DNA from: Pedobacter caeni
GTDB lineage: Bacteria > Bacteroidota > Bacteroidia > Sphingobacteriales > Sphingobacteriaceae
DNA: 64,000 nucleotides
Assembly (NCBI RefSeq): GCF_900129215.1
Contig: NZ_FQUQ01000008.1
Span: forward strand, 124,001 to 188,000
Reading direction: 5' to 3'
Below the pieces are notes generated by a model. It saw only the letters and a program-made list of their open reading frames with translations, was not told where the DNA came from and ran no database searches. The translations under genes and the position numbers were made by a program. This document shows positions 17,151-25,758 of the stretch, piece after piece (position 1 is the stretch's first letter; the number at the start of each line of letters is the position of its first letter).

Positions 17151-17168
17151 TTCTTTATTTTCTTGTAT

Positions 17169-17783
17169 TTATAAGCTATATTCTTCTTGTAATTCGGCCA
17201 CAAATGTCTGCTCCAAATGGGCTCTGTAACGTTTTAAATCGGTTTTGATATCCGCATTCTTTTCTACATCATGGAAATGGATCCCGGCCAGAGCTTTCAT
17301 TCCTGTAAACGCATTCATCCGGTGAAAGCCAAACAAAGGTCCTTCATCAACACTCTTTTCATTAAAAAACTCACCCGGTAAGGTAAATGCTTCTTTAGGT
17401 GCATTCCATGAAGTGGTTAACATGTATTTTTTCCCATGGAGCATTCCTCCGGTACCATAATTAATTGCCGGGTTATCCGAGGAGCGTCCATCGCTTTTAT
17501 AGATGCCTTTATTGTGCCCTGCAGTAAAAACCACATCAATATATTTTTTCAAACCATGTGGTACCTGAAACCACCAGATTGGTGTATGATAAATGACCAC
17601 ATCTGCCCATTTGTATTTTTCTACTTCTTCCTGAGGATTATAATCGTCATTTACACTCGTGGTTTTAACTTCAAATCCTGGTTGATTTTCAAAGAAAGAA
17701 ATGGTTTCCGCTGTAACTGTTGCATTGAAACGACCACCCGAATGACCAAAAACCTGTCCGCCGTTTATGATAAATATTTTCAT
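17169..17783 (-). CDS. NAD(P)H-dependent oxidoreductase (MdaB/KefF-like)
   Basis: The 204-residue flavodoxin-like fold protein has the phosphate loop GHSGGRFNATV and the segment YHTPIWWFQVPHGLKKYIDVVF, which splits into the conserved WW..P and KKYIDVVF motifs of MdaB-type quinone reductases. It would reduce quinones by two electrons, avoiding semiquinone radicals. It is transcribed away from the LysR gene across a 115-bp shared promoter region and followed by an aldo/keto reductase. Confidence 0.88.
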   Translation of the reverse strand: MKIFIINGGQVFGHSGGRFNATVTAETISFFENQPGFEVKTTSVNDDYNPQEEVEKYKWADVVIYHTPIWWFQVPHGLKKYIDVVFTAGHNKGIYKSDGRSSDNPAINYGTGGMLHGKKYMLTTSWNAPKEAFTLPGEFFNEKSVDEGPLFGFHRMNAFTGMKALAGIHFHDVEKNADIKTDLKRYRAHLEQTFVAELQEEYSL

Positions 17784-17821
17784 TTTCTTTATGCCCTCTT
17801 TTTATTTTTCTATTGTGACCA

Positions 17822-17829
17822 CAAAATTA
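17822..17829 (-). promoter_or_regulatory. TAATTTTG, -7 element for the oxidoreductase operon
   Basis: This is a perfect TAnnTTTG match on the minus strand, 39 bases before the start at 17783. No TTG sits at standard spacing, as may be expected for an activator-dependent promoter. Confidence 0.5.
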
Positions 17830-17865
17830 GGACAAGAAGATGTATAATTAAAATAACTTAAATCA

Positions 17866-17890
17866 TACCTTTGTATCATAATTATAATAC
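17866..17890 (+). promoter_or_regulatory. LysR gene promoter with overlapping dyad operator
   Basis: TACCTTTG at 17866-17873 fits the -7 consensus. It runs directly into GTATcATAATTATaATAC at 17873-17890, an 18-bp palindrome with one mismatched pair that fits the LysR-type TAT...ATA half-site pattern. Binding here would cover the regulator's own transcription start and could regulate both directions. Confidence 0.55.
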
Positions 17891-17898
17891 ACAAGATC

Positions 17899-18795
17899 AT
17901 GGTTAATCTGGAATGGTTCAGAACATTTAAAGCGATTTATGAAACCGGAACGCTAACCGGAGCGGCAGAAGTATTGTACATTTCTCAACCAGGAGTCAGT
18001 CTGCACCTGAATTCCCTGGAGGCCTATGTAGGCTATAAGCTGTTCGACAGGACTTCGCGGAAGATGGTATCCACAGAGCGGGGTAAGGTTCTTTACAACT
18101 ATGTACTGGATGCGGTAACCAAGCTGGAAGCTGCGGAGCATCACTTTCATAAGAGTACAGAAAAAGACACTCCTACGATCAGTATAGGGATGTGTTTTGA
18201 AACCTTTCAGTTTACTTTAGAATCCTATCTTCCGGGTTTGCCATTTAACGTCATCATTAAGTTTGGAGAGTATCCGGAGATGTTAAGCGATTTGGACAAT
18301 GGCATTCTTGATTTGATCATTACTCCTCAAAAAGGCGAGTCCGGTAACATCAATTATCTTCCTTTTTCAAAAGAAAAGATTGTATTGGTGGGAGGATCGG
18401 AAACCCCTACTGCTGATTTTGAGGGACTGATCAAAAAAGGAAACATGGAAGAAGTCCACGCCTGGCTTAAAAAGCAGACCTGGTACGGCACCACTGCAGA
18501 CATGGAGCATTTAAGAAGGTTCTGGCACCTCAATTTCAATAAACGTCCGGACTTTAAGCCAAACTATATTGTACCCAACCTGAGCTCAATTGTACGTTGC
18601 ATCAGCGGTCAGAATGGGGTGGCCATCATCCCCGACTTTTTATGCAAAAAAGAAATTGAGAGCGGCAATATTAAAGTGATCTGGGAAGGCAATGATGTGA
18701 TTGAAAATACCCTTTATTTTTCCACCCGTAAAAAGACCATCTATGCAAATGAGATCAAAATGATTGAAGAAATCTTCATCAAAGAAATGGTTTAA
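17899..18795 (+). CDS. LysR-family transcriptional regulator
   Basis: The 298-residue protein has an N-terminal winged HTH (EWFRTFKAIYETGTLTGAAE, then ISQPGVSLHLNSLE) and a C-terminal periplasmic-binding-like effector domain from about residue 90. It is divergent from the quinone-reductase/aldo-keto reductase operon, the usual place for a LysR gene relative to its target. The effector is unknown; an electrophile or redox signal is an inference from the target enzymes. It ends nine bases before the convergent SMR gene. Confidence 0.92.
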   Translation: MVNLEWFRTFKAIYETGTLTGAAEVLYISQPGVSLHLNSLEAYVGYKLFDRTSRKMVSTERGKVLYNYVLDAVTKLEAAEHHFHKSTEKDTPTISIGMCFETFQFTLESYLPGLPFNVIIKFGEYPEMLSDLDNGILDLIITPQKGESGNINYLPFSKEKIVLVGGSETPTADFEGLIKKGNMEEVHAWLKKQTWYGTTADMEHLRRFWHLNFNKRPDFKPNYIVPNLSSIVRCISGQNGVAIIPDFLCKKEIESGNIKVIWEGNDVIENTLYFSTRKKTIYANEIKMIEEIFIKEMV

Positions 18796-18804
18796 CAACG
18801 GTAC

Positions 18805-19134
18805 CTAATGGGCTGCTGATTTGGAAAACACATTGATGACAATTACACCAAGGATGATCAATCCAATTCCTAAAATTGCCGGCAAATCCAGTTTTTGCTG
18901 ATATAAAAAGTATCCTGCAGCAGAAACCAGTACAATTCCTACACCTGACCACAATGCATACGCAATACCTACCTGCATTGTTTTCAAAGTCAGGCTGAGA
19001 AAATAAAAGGCGATTACATATCCTGCAATTACGATAAGAGAAGGAATGAGTTTAGAAAATTGTTCTGATGCTTTTAAAGCACTTGTAGCGATTACTTCTG
19101 CAAGAATCGCTACAAATAAATAGATAAATTTCAT
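18805..19134 (-). CDS. Small multidrug resistance (SMR) family transporter
   Basis: The 109-residue protein has four membrane helices and the essential glutamate of the family (Glu13 in AILAEVIATSALK, equal to EmrE Glu14). Other landmarks are YALWSGVGIV in helix 3 and the helix-4 GIGLIILGVIVIN. SMR proteins work as antiparallel dimers exchanging protons for quaternary ammonium or guanidinium compounds. Its gene starts two bases after the stop of the DUF3078 gene, so the two share one mRNA. Confidence 0.92.
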   Translation of the reverse strand: MKFIYLFVAILAEVIATSALKASEQFSKLIPSLIVIAGYVIAFYFLSLTLKTMQVGIAYALWSGVGIVLVSAAGYFLYQQKLDLPAILGIGLIILGVIVINVFSKSAAH

Positions 19135-19136
19135 GT

Positions 19137-20027
19137 TTAGAATTTATAAGTCAGTCCGGCACCAAAGATCTGCTTCACTTGTAAGGCAGCACCTTTATCA
19201 CCATTCTCTCTTTCGATTTTAGTCTTATCATCATAAATCAATTGTACTCCGGCGTTCACCGTTACAAACTTGTTTACTTTCATAAATATATTACCGGTAT
19301 AATCAGTAACTACATTTTGCGGTTTATCGAGGTAGTTGGCATATAACTTTAAGATGTTCTCGAAGCTGATGTTCTCCATTAGATTTACTTTATAGTAGGC
19401 ATCTAAAGAGGCTCCAAACTGGTAATCAATTGTTTTTCCCTGTTTAACCCCGAAAGCACCTTCAGGCCGAGAGTTGAGCATTTTATCGGTAACAATTACA
19501 ATCCTTGATGCTGCAGGAGAGATATTGATTCTGAAATTATCAGAACGCTTATAAGCAAAACCAGGCCCGAAAGTAAGATACGCGGGAGCGAAAGCTGATG
19601 AGATCAAAGTTCTTGTACCGTCTGCTTTGTAAGAATAACCTTTTGCAAACTGGGTCTGGAAATTTGCATAAAAGGTATACATCCAGTATTTCGCGGCCTT
19701 ATACCCTACCAAACTGTTTAAAATGATCTTATCGTCATTCTTACGAACACCTACATCTTCCTGTTTACTCAACCCGAAACCAACGATTGCTTTATTGTCC
19801 CAACTCCATTTGTCCTTTTTATAGTTGAAGTCGTAATTAAAAAGCAGGTTTCCTGCAAAGGCATTTACACCACCTGCGGCCCAGTTCGAAAACGAGCTCT
19901 GGTTGATTAAAAAGGTGTTCTCGCCATGGATAGTCCATCTTTTTGTGGTATCCGTTGCGGCGGGTTCCTGGGCATAGCCCATCAGGCTAAAACAAGAAAT
20001 GATCAATAGTAAGGCTGTTTTTTTCAT
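19137..20027 (-). CDS. DUF3078 outer-membrane-type protein
   Basis: The 296-residue protein has a signal peptide (MKKTALLLIISCFSLMGYAQ) and then repeated amphipathic beta strands with aromatic residues. The motif SSFSNWAAGGVNAFAGN near the N-terminus is the landmark of DUF3078, a Bacteroidota family thought to form a small outer-membrane barrel. The function is unknown. It is co-transcribed with the downstream SMR gene. Confidence 0.82.
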   Translation of the reverse strand: MKKTALLLIISCFSLMGYAQEPAATDTTKRWTIHGENTFLINQSSFSNWAAGGVNAFAGNLLFNYDFNYKKDKWSWDNKAIVGFGLSKQEDVGVRKNDDKIILNSLVGYKAAKYWMYTFYANFQTQFAKGYSYKADGTRTLISSAFAPAYLTFGPGFAYKRSDNFRINISPAASRIVIVTDKMLNSRPEGAFGVKQGKTIDYQFGASLDAYYKVNLMENISFENILKLYANYLDKPQNVVTDYTGNIFMKVNKFVTVNAGVQLIYDDKTKIERENGDKGAALQVKQIFGAGLTYKF

Positions 20028-20080
20028 AGATAATGATTAATAGATAAAAGATAGAATAGATATGTAATACCGTGAAATTA

Positions 20081-20088
20081 CAAATTTA
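20081..20088 (-). promoter_or_regulatory. TAAATTTG, candidate -7 element for the DUF3078-SMR unit
   Basis: This is a perfect TAnnTTTG match on the minus strand, 53 bases before the start at 20027. No good -33 TTG is seen. Confidence 0.4.
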
Positions 20089-20104
20089 ATCGCTCAACGA
20101 GAAA

Positions 20105-21994
20105 CTATGGTGCCGGAATGACCAGCTCTACCAATGTTCCCTGTTCTCCAAAATCACTTCTGTCTGTGATCTTCAAACTTGCCTGAAGCTTCGTTTTCTT
20201 TCCAAAGATAGCCAGCCGCTCCCTTGTAATTGAGGTAGAAAGGGAGTTCCCTTCTGCCGATGTCCGGACTGCATTTACCCCGCAGCCATTGTCTTCGATT
20301 TTACAATAGATCAGGTGCTCTTCCTGCTTTAAGATGGTAATGTTCAGTTTTCCTTTGTAAGGAAGGTTTCGCAAGCCATGCTGAATGGCATTCTCAACGA
20401 AAGGCTGCAGGAGCATTGGAGGAATCATGATCTCATCCTCTTCATAATCTTCATAACAGTTTACTTCGTAATCAAAAGTTCCTTCAAAGCGGGTGGACTG
20501 TAAACCCAGGTATAGGATTAAAGCCTCCAGCTCTTCAGAAAGCGGCACCAATCCTGTTCTGGAGTTTTTCAGATTTAACCTTAACAGCCCGGCAAATTTA
20601 CTCAGATACCCCACTGCCCGATCCTTTTCTCCGTTTCTGATCAGGGCCTGCAGAACCGATAAGGTATTAAAGATGAAATGAGGTTCCATCTGACTTCTCA
20701 ACAGCTGCTGTTCCAGTTCCGTTTCTTTCAGCTGCTGTTTTAACTTTCTGCGACGGGAAAGCAGGAAAATAACAATGATCGGTAGGATCATCAGGCCGGT
20801 CAATGCGATCGCGAGAATCTTATTCTGTCTGGCAATCTTATTATTTGCAGCATTGCTGACCGTCAGTAATTCAATTTTCTGATCTTTTACTTTTACCTCA
20901 TATTTGGTTTCCAATTCTCTGGCCTGGCTGATTAACGATTCTCCAACTTCTTGCTGATAATAAGTATAAGAAGAATCCAACGCGCTAAAAGCTTCTTTAT
21001 AATGCTTAAGCGCCTGTAGGTTATTTGCCCTTAATGACCAGTTTTTTTTCAGATTGCTCAGCTCACTTTCCTCATAGGAGAGTACCAGCGCAGTATCAAG
21101 GTATCGGTTTGAAACTTCATATTTCCCCAGTTTATGGTAAGTCGAGGCCATATTAAAACAGGTTTCCGCATCTAGCATATCCATCTTCCGATAAATAGAC
21201 AATGCGAACTGCTGTTCTTCAAAACCAGCTTTCAGGTCACCTTTTTTTAGGAGAAAAAGTCCATAATTTTCATGATTCGTAGCCTGAAAAGCAGGGTGTT
21301 TGAAAATAGTATCTGACAATAAGTATTTTTTATAAAAGATTTCTGCGGAATCCAGTTTACCTTTATTGGTATAATAATTGGCGATATTAGTTGCGCAGCT
21401 CAGCTTACGTCCGGGATCCGGGCTCAATCGAAAACCCTCTTTTGCATATTTATAAGACAACTCCGGATCGTTCATATTCATATAAAGCTTTACTAAGCGT
21501 ACACAAATAAAGGAAATCGTATTGCTGTCTGTTTTGTCGGTCATCAAATAGGCTTCCCTGGCATATTTCAGGGCCTTAGGCAGGTCTTTCTCTCCTTCGT
21601 AAAGATCTGCAAACTGAATGGTTGCCCCAATGATGTGTTTCTTTATGGTGTCTTTTTCCAAGGCCAATTCATGAGCCTTTATCAGATAAAACCTGGCACT
21701 ATCATATTCTTTCTCCCCTAGATGATAGGTCGATTTAAGTCTCCAGAACGAGCATAACATGCCGTAAGTACTATTTTCATCAAGGAGTCTGCCCAGACTA
21801 TCCAGTTTCTTTCCTGCCTTTTGAAATTCCAACTCCCCAAATAACGGATTGACTTCTTTTTTCAAACAAGCCATCATGCGCTCTTCCTTCAATATGTTCC
21901 CTTGTAAAGCGCTGGAATTTGTTTTTTTTTCTTTACAGCTACCGTAAAAACAGATCAAAAAAAACAATAAAAGATAGGGAGCGGTCCTCTTCAA
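20105..21994 (-). CDS. TPR-containing LytS-type sensor histidine kinase
   Basis: The 629-residue protein starts with a lipoprotein-like signal (lipobox FYGSC, Cys20). A long periplasmic array of TPR-like helical repeats follows (about 60-370), then a membrane helix near residues 390-412 and the His_kinase box RSQMEPHFIFNTL (His near 436) with a GHKL ATPase domain (NAIQHGLRN; DNGCGVNAVR). The start codon is TTG: the frame upstream is closed by a stop at 22004-22006 and no ATG precedes the signal. It lies 20 bases after its response regulator gene. The TPR sensor probably binds a peptide or protein; this is inferred. Confidence 0.9.
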   Translation of the reverse strand: MKRTAPYLLLFFLICFYGSCKEKKTNSSALQGNILKEERMMACLKKEVNPLFGELEFQKAGKKLDSLGRLLDENSTYGMLCSFWRLKSTYHLGEKEYDSARFYLIKAHELALEKDTIKKHIIGATIQFADLYEGEKDLPKALKYAREAYLMTDKTDSNTISFICVRLVKLYMNMNDPELSYKYAKEGFRLSPDPGRKLSCATNIANYYTNKGKLDSAEIFYKKYLLSDTIFKHPAFQATNHENYGLFLLKKGDLKAGFEEQQFALSIYRKMDMLDAETCFNMASTYHKLGKYEVSNRYLDTALVLSYEESELSNLKKNWSLRANNLQALKHYKEAFSALDSSYTYYQQEVGESLISQARELETKYEVKVKDQKIELLTVSNAANNKIARQNKILAIALTGLMILPIIVIFLLSRRRKLKQQLKETELEQQLLRSQMEPHFIFNTLSVLQALIRNGEKDRAVGYLSKFAGLLRLNLKNSRTGLVPLSEELEALILYLGLQSTRFEGTFDYEVNCYEDYEEDEIMIPPMLLQPFVENAIQHGLRNLPYKGKLNITILKQEEHLIYCKIEDNGCGVNAVRTSAEGNSLSTSITRERLAIFGKKTKLQASLKITDRSDFGEQGTLVELVIPAP

Positions 21995-22014
21995 AACTCT
22001 GATTTAATTAAAAG

Positions 22015-22761
22015 CTATACAGTTAAAAAAGAATCCAGAAAGTCCATCACATAATCCCTTCTGCGGGTAGAAATAGGAATTTCTTTGCCATTTCTCAAAA
22101 CCAGATAACCTTCTTTATGGTAACGGTCAATAAATCGTTTGTTCACCAGATAGGAACGATGGGTACGGATAAAGAGTTTTTCAGGTAATAATTCTTCGTA
22201 TTCTTTAAGCGTTTTAGAGATCATGATTTCCCGTCCATCTGTCATAAAGAAAGTAGTATAACCACCATCACTCTTACAAAACGCGATATCTTCAAATGAC
22301 ACAATATCAAAATACTGCTGGAAACGAAGTACGATTCTATTGTCTTTCTCAGGCTCCCTGTAATGTTGTTTACTCACTGACAACTGGTTCTCATGAATTC
22401 CTGGAGTCTTTTCCTCCATAATCTTTCTTATTGCCAGTTCCAGTTCTTCTTCATTTAATGGTTTCAGCAAATAATCCAGAGCCCCATATTTAATCGCTTT
22501 AATGGCAAAATCATTATATGCAGTAATGAAAATCACATGAAAACCACCCGGCCTCACCTGATCAAGGATATCAAAACCAGTTCCGTCAGGCAAGTTAATG
22601 TCCAATAGAATGATATCTGGTGAAGTACCAGAAATCATTACCAGCGCAGCTTCTACACTTCCACAGGAACCAACCACCACGACATCAGTCCGGTTATCAA
22701 AAATCCTGACAATCGAATTGCGGATAAGTGGCTCATCCTCTACAACTAGTATTCTTTTCAA
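22015..22761 (-). CDS. LytTR-family response regulator
   Basis: The 248-residue protein has a receiver domain (acidic E8-D9, phospho-acceptor D54 in IILLDINLPDG, lysine in YLLKPLNEEE), a linker and a LytTR DNA-binding domain (about 145-245, with FIRTHRSYLVNKRFI). The start is TTG at 22761, immediately before KRILVVEDEP, exactly where receiver domains begin; no ATG is available. It is first in the operon, ahead of its TPR kinase. No target promoter is evident. Confidence 0.92.
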   Translation of the reverse strand: MKRILVVEDEPLIRNSIVRIFDNRTDVVVVGSCGSVEAALVMISGTSPDIILLDINLPDGTGFDILDQVRPGGFHVIFITAYNDFAIKAIKYGALDYLLKPLNEEELELAIRKIMEEKTPGIHENQLSVSKQHYREPEKDNRIVLRFQQYFDIVSFEDIAFCKSDGGYTTFFMTDGREIMISKTLKEYEELLPEKLFIRTHRSYLVNKRFIDRYHKEGYLVLRNGKEIPISTRRRDYVMDFLDSFLTV

Positions 22762-23025
22762 TTTTAATTTACGCTTTTGCTTTTAACTAATGAATCCTGT
22801 AGGAACCAAATAAATTATTAAAAAGGATTAATGATTTTATCCCCTAACGAATCTAACAATAATTTTCACATTCTAAAGAAAGCACCTGCTCATCTGGCTG
22901 CGCAAAAATAAACACACACCAAAACCTTACGTATTTTAATCAGGCCCAGGCGTTTACTAATCTTCCGGATTTCCATGAATCCTTTTTTATATCCTTGATC
23001 AGGAATTTATCCAATTTGTATTCAC
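22762..23025. other. Divergent intergenic region, nothing firm
   Basis: This 264-bp AT-rich region lies between the response regulator and the lipoprotein gene. It holds one isolated TAnnTTTG match on the minus strand (TATTTTTG at 22903-22910) and a weak GGATT/AATCC inverted repeat near the lipoprotein start. No gene or RNA is seen. Confidence 0.4.
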
Positions 23026-23565
23026 ATGAAAAGAATCCTCATCGCTGGTATGCTCTTGGTTTCATTAACAGGCTGCGGAGCATTTAAGAACCCCCGGGAG
23101 GGATCAATCGTCCCGATAAGTTCCAGCAATTATCATTTGATTAATGGTAAATACACGGCCCGGACTGACACTTCCACATCATCTAATGATTTCAATTTAT
23201 GGTCCTGCCTCAGCAGACAGCCTATGGAAAAAACCTTACTACTGAAAGACCTCTCTATTGATCTGAAAATGATGAATAAGAAGCGGCTTAAAGCCACACT
23301 TTTCAGCGGGGGTATTGAAATAGAACAGCGGATCTTTAAGGGCAAGTTAAGGAAAGGATATTTCCGGTTAAGCGACAAAACGAATCTGACAGGTATCCCT
23401 CCCATCTATTGGGCCGTTTTTTCAGAGAAAACCAGAATAGGCAAATCTGCAAAAGGAACGCTTATTTTAGAAAATGTAAGTTCCCGGGGTGGAATGTTTC
23501 TATTTTTTGCCGCCTCCTCACCCGATCATTATCTTACCATAGATTTCAATCCCATTAAAGAGTGA
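23026..23565 (+). CDS. Putative lipoprotein of unknown function
   Basis: The 179-residue protein has a lipoprotein signal (lipobox LTGC, Cys17). I recognise no family. The mature part is mixed beta (LKATLFSGGIEIEQRIFKGK, then GYFRLSDKTNLTGIPP) and could be a small beta-barrel or sandwich. It overlaps the next gene by GTGA or lies five bases from its ATG, so the two form a pair. No regulator is nearby except the divergent LytTR operon. Confidence 0.72.
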   Translation: MKRILIAGMLLVSLTGCGAFKNPREGSIVPISSSNYHLINGKYTARTDTSTSSNDFNLWSCLSRQPMEKTLLLKDLSIDLKMMNKKRLKATLFSGGIEIEQRIFKGKLRKGYFRLSDKTNLTGIPPIYWAVFSEKTRIGKSAKGTLILENVSSRGGMFLFFAASSPDHYLTIDFNPIKE

Positions 23566-23570
23566 TCTCT

Positions 23571-23903
23571 ATGTTTGCAAAACGTATCCGGTTATTTGCC
23601 ATCATCAATATATTGCTTGCCGGATTAATTGCTTCCATTAATCTAAACGAATGGATTAAAGTCGGAGTACTTGACCAAACTTCTGACTATACTTTTGGTT
23701 CAAAAAACACTGTTCCATGGTATTATTCCAGTAGTGAATACTATTCTAACTACACCATGATCATAGGTTTCTGTTTCCTTCTGTTTTTTATTATTGCATT
23801 ATGGGTTTATGATAAAAAGTCAGTCAGGATCAACATTGTATTATTGCTGCTGAACTTATTAACAGCTGTCATTGAAATTTTTATTGGGATAATGCCTCCC
23901 TGA
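23571..23903 (+). CDS. Small membrane protein of unknown function
   Basis: The protein of about 110 residues has three likely membrane helices (LFAIINILLAGLIASINL; IIGFCFLLFFIIALWV; INIVLLLLNLLTAVIEIFI) and a tyrosine/serine-rich extracytoplasmic loop between the first two. ATG 23571 is used; GTG 23562 overlaps the upstream stop and would add three residues. It is probably made together with the lipoprotein. Its 3' end overlaps the convergent aldolase-like gene by 23 bases. Confidence 0.65.
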   Translation: MFAKRIRLFAIINILLAGLIASINLNEWIKVGVLDQTSDYTFGSKNTVPWYYSSSEYYSNYTMIIGFCFLLFFIIALWVYDKKSVRINIVLLLLNLLTAVIEIFIGIMPP

Positions 23904-25077
23904 AAGCTGAGATCAATGTTTCATTATCCATTCTGAGTAAGGTAGGATTCAAAGCCATCCCGATCAGCCCATCATCATTAAGCTTTCCTAGAATAATACC
24001 CTTCTGATCACGAAGCCATTTCTTCACTTTAGAAACATCAACAGATTTATCAAAACGGAGATGACAGATGTTTGTTCCGTTCACAATCGGACTGATTTTA
24101 ATGCCTTTAATTTTATTTAGCGCAACAATAAGGGCTTCGGATTTCTCTATCACCTTTTTCATGACCATATCTATGTCCTGCAAATGATGTAGTGCCATTG
24201 CTGCATTGCTCCAGTTGTTAAAAATACTTCCTCCATGGACTTTCACAAGATGATGCATCTGATCAATCACCTTTTTCTCGCCACATAATACGGCCCCTCC
24301 CTGTGCACCAAGATATTTGTAGAGACAAAGATACACCGTATCAAAAAGCTGGGCATATTCCATAATGCTGCGATTTGTGAATGCTGCTGACATATGCAAT
24401 CTTGCTCCATCAAGGTGTGTCCGTATCCCCTGACTCCGGCAATAGGCTGTGATTTTCTTCATTTCTTCGAAAGGAAAAAATGCGTTTGTAGCCCTCCGAA
24501 CTGGTGTTTCAATAGACAACACACCTATATCAGCTTCAAAAGCCTCTTCTGACTTATGGTAACCAATCACCTCTTTCAGTTCTTCAAGGGTAAAATCAGC
24601 CATCCCCTTCCCTAGCGGAATCAACCGCTTATTAAAAACCGTCTGAGCAGCATCAGCTTCATCACGGTAAACATGACTTGTTTCCTGAACCAGAGCCTTT
24701 GGTTTTGTTCCAGCCAATACATGAATCGCAAGCTGATTAGCCATTGTACCTGAAGGCATATAAATTGCGGCTTCTTTTCCGGTGATCTCACAGCACTTTG
24801 CCAACAAATCTTTCATGACTCCACCCTGAGCATAAAAATCTTTTTGGATTGGACGCAACTGCTGTATATCCTGGAGTTTCTGTATAAAATCTATGGGTTG
24901 ATAAAAAATACCATCATAAACAAAATAGACACGCTCCGTATCCTTTTCAGGATTTAATGATGGTTTCTCTGCACTGGCTACAGCAGGAAGAATGGGCAGA
25001 CTAAGTGGAATTGAGGAAAGTGCAGCTATTTTAATAAAATTTCTTCTTTTTATCGAATCCATATTTTCCATTATCAT
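23881..25077 (-). CDS. Threonine aldolase family PLP enzyme with Tat-type leader
   Basis: The protein of about 398 residues belongs to the beta-eliminating lyase / L-threonine aldolase family. It shows IYMPSGTMANQLA for cofactor phosphate, ETSHVYRDEA, THLDGARLH, and the lysine in CLYKYLGAQGG expected to bind PLP. The N-terminus has a twin-arginine signal: KRRNFIK followed by a hydrophobic stretch ending LPAVASAE. ATGs at 25077, 25071 and 25062 are possible; TTG 25092 is less likely. Export through Tat fits a protein that folds around cytoplasmic PLP. Threonine/glycine cleavage is the family reaction; the true substrate is unproven. Confidence 0.85.
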   Translation of the reverse strand: MIMENMDSIKRRNFIKIAALSSIPLSLPILPAVASAEKPSLNPEKDTERVYFVYDGIFYQPIDFIQKLQDIQQLRPIQKDFYAQGGVMKDLLAKCCEITGKEAAIYMPSGTMANQLAIHVLAGTKPKALVQETSHVYRDEADAAQTVFNKRLIPLGKGMADFTLEELKEVIGYHKSEEAFEADIGVLSIETPVRRATNAFFPFEEMKKITAYCRSQGIRTHLDGARLHMSAAFTNRSIMEYAQLFDTVYLCLYKYLGAQGGAVLCGEKKVIDQMHHLVKVHGGSIFNNWSNAAMALHHLQDIDMVMKKVIEKSEALIVALNKIKGIKISPIVNGTNICHLRFDKSVDVSKVKKWLRDQKGIILGKLNDDGLIGMALNPTLLRMDNETLISAFREALSQ

Positions 25078-25084
25078 AAGATAG

Positions 25085-25100
25085 ATCACCAAATGGTGAT
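25085..25100. promoter_or_regulatory. ATCACCA-AA-TGGTGAT inverted repeat before the aldolase gene
   Basis: A perfect 7-bp dyad with a two-base spacer lies 8-23 bases upstream of the ATG at 25077, in the likely leader or promoter. It could be an operator or a short mRNA hairpin that limits translation. Confidence 0.4.
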
Positions 25101-25154
25101 AAATATTTATTAATATAGGAATTTAAGAGGGGATTTAAGAGTACTAAAAACAAA

Positions 25155-25180
25155 AAAGCCTGTCAGTACTGATAGGCTTT
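25155..25180 (-). terminator. Intrinsic terminator after the small secreted protein gene
   Basis: The 26-base near-perfect hairpin (AAAGCCT...AGGCTTT outer stem, one G-U pair, almost no loop) is followed on the minus strand by a long T-rich run. Confidence 0.8.
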
Positions 25181-25263
25181 GTATGGACAGACCCGGAAAG
25201 ATGTGTATTATAAAGAGAGAGATTGAAAGTTAATTATTCTGGAAAAATCAATCAATAAGCTCT

Positions 25264-25758
25264 TTATAAGGCGTGAATTCTGGATTTTTCGAAAAGTCTG
25301 ATCCAGGCTTTCTTGGAAAGCATTATCGTTTCCTGTTTGAAATTCTTATTGTTTTTGTAAGGATAAACATCAAACATGATGTTATTGATGCCCAATAATT
25401 TCATCGGATGAGGCACAATTCTGGTCCCGTTTACAGTAAATTCATTGTCTTTAAACTCATCAAACAAGCCTAAAATATAATTGTAGAAATCAGCTTCTTC
25501 TTTTGCTGATGAAAAGTGGATATTTTCATAAATCTGAGAGTTTCCGCCCCCCTTAGTTCCATACCTGAGGAATTCAGTATCTCCCAGCGAATACAATTCA
25601 TAATCCGGTGTCAATATGGTGAGCTTAACTCCGATTCTTTTGGGCTTCGCTTTTGCTTCGTCCGCTTTAACTTCGGCTTTGGTTCTACCTACATTGAATT
25701 GAGAGAAAGCATTGAATGAGAGAAATGCCAGGATGAGGATTGTTAATGTCTTTTTCAT
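25264..25758 (-). CDS. Secreted protein of unknown function
   Basis: The 164-residue protein has a signal peptide (MKKTLTILILAFLSFNAFSQ). The mature region begins FNVGRTKAEVKADEAKAKP and contains a TDT-like beta/alpha pattern with YELYSLGDTEFLRYG. I know no named family. It stands alone between its own promoter (25837-25866) and a terminator, so it is a single-gene unit. Residues give no catalytic hint. Confidence 0.72.
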   Translation of the reverse strand: MKKTLTILILAFLSFNAFSQFNVGRTKAEVKADEAKAKPKRIGVKLTILTPDYELYSLGDTEFLRYGTKGGGNSQIYENIHFSSAKEEADFYNYILGLFDEFKDNEFTVNGTRIVPHPMKLLGINNIMFDVYPYKNNKNFKQETIMLSKKAWIRLFEKSRIHAL

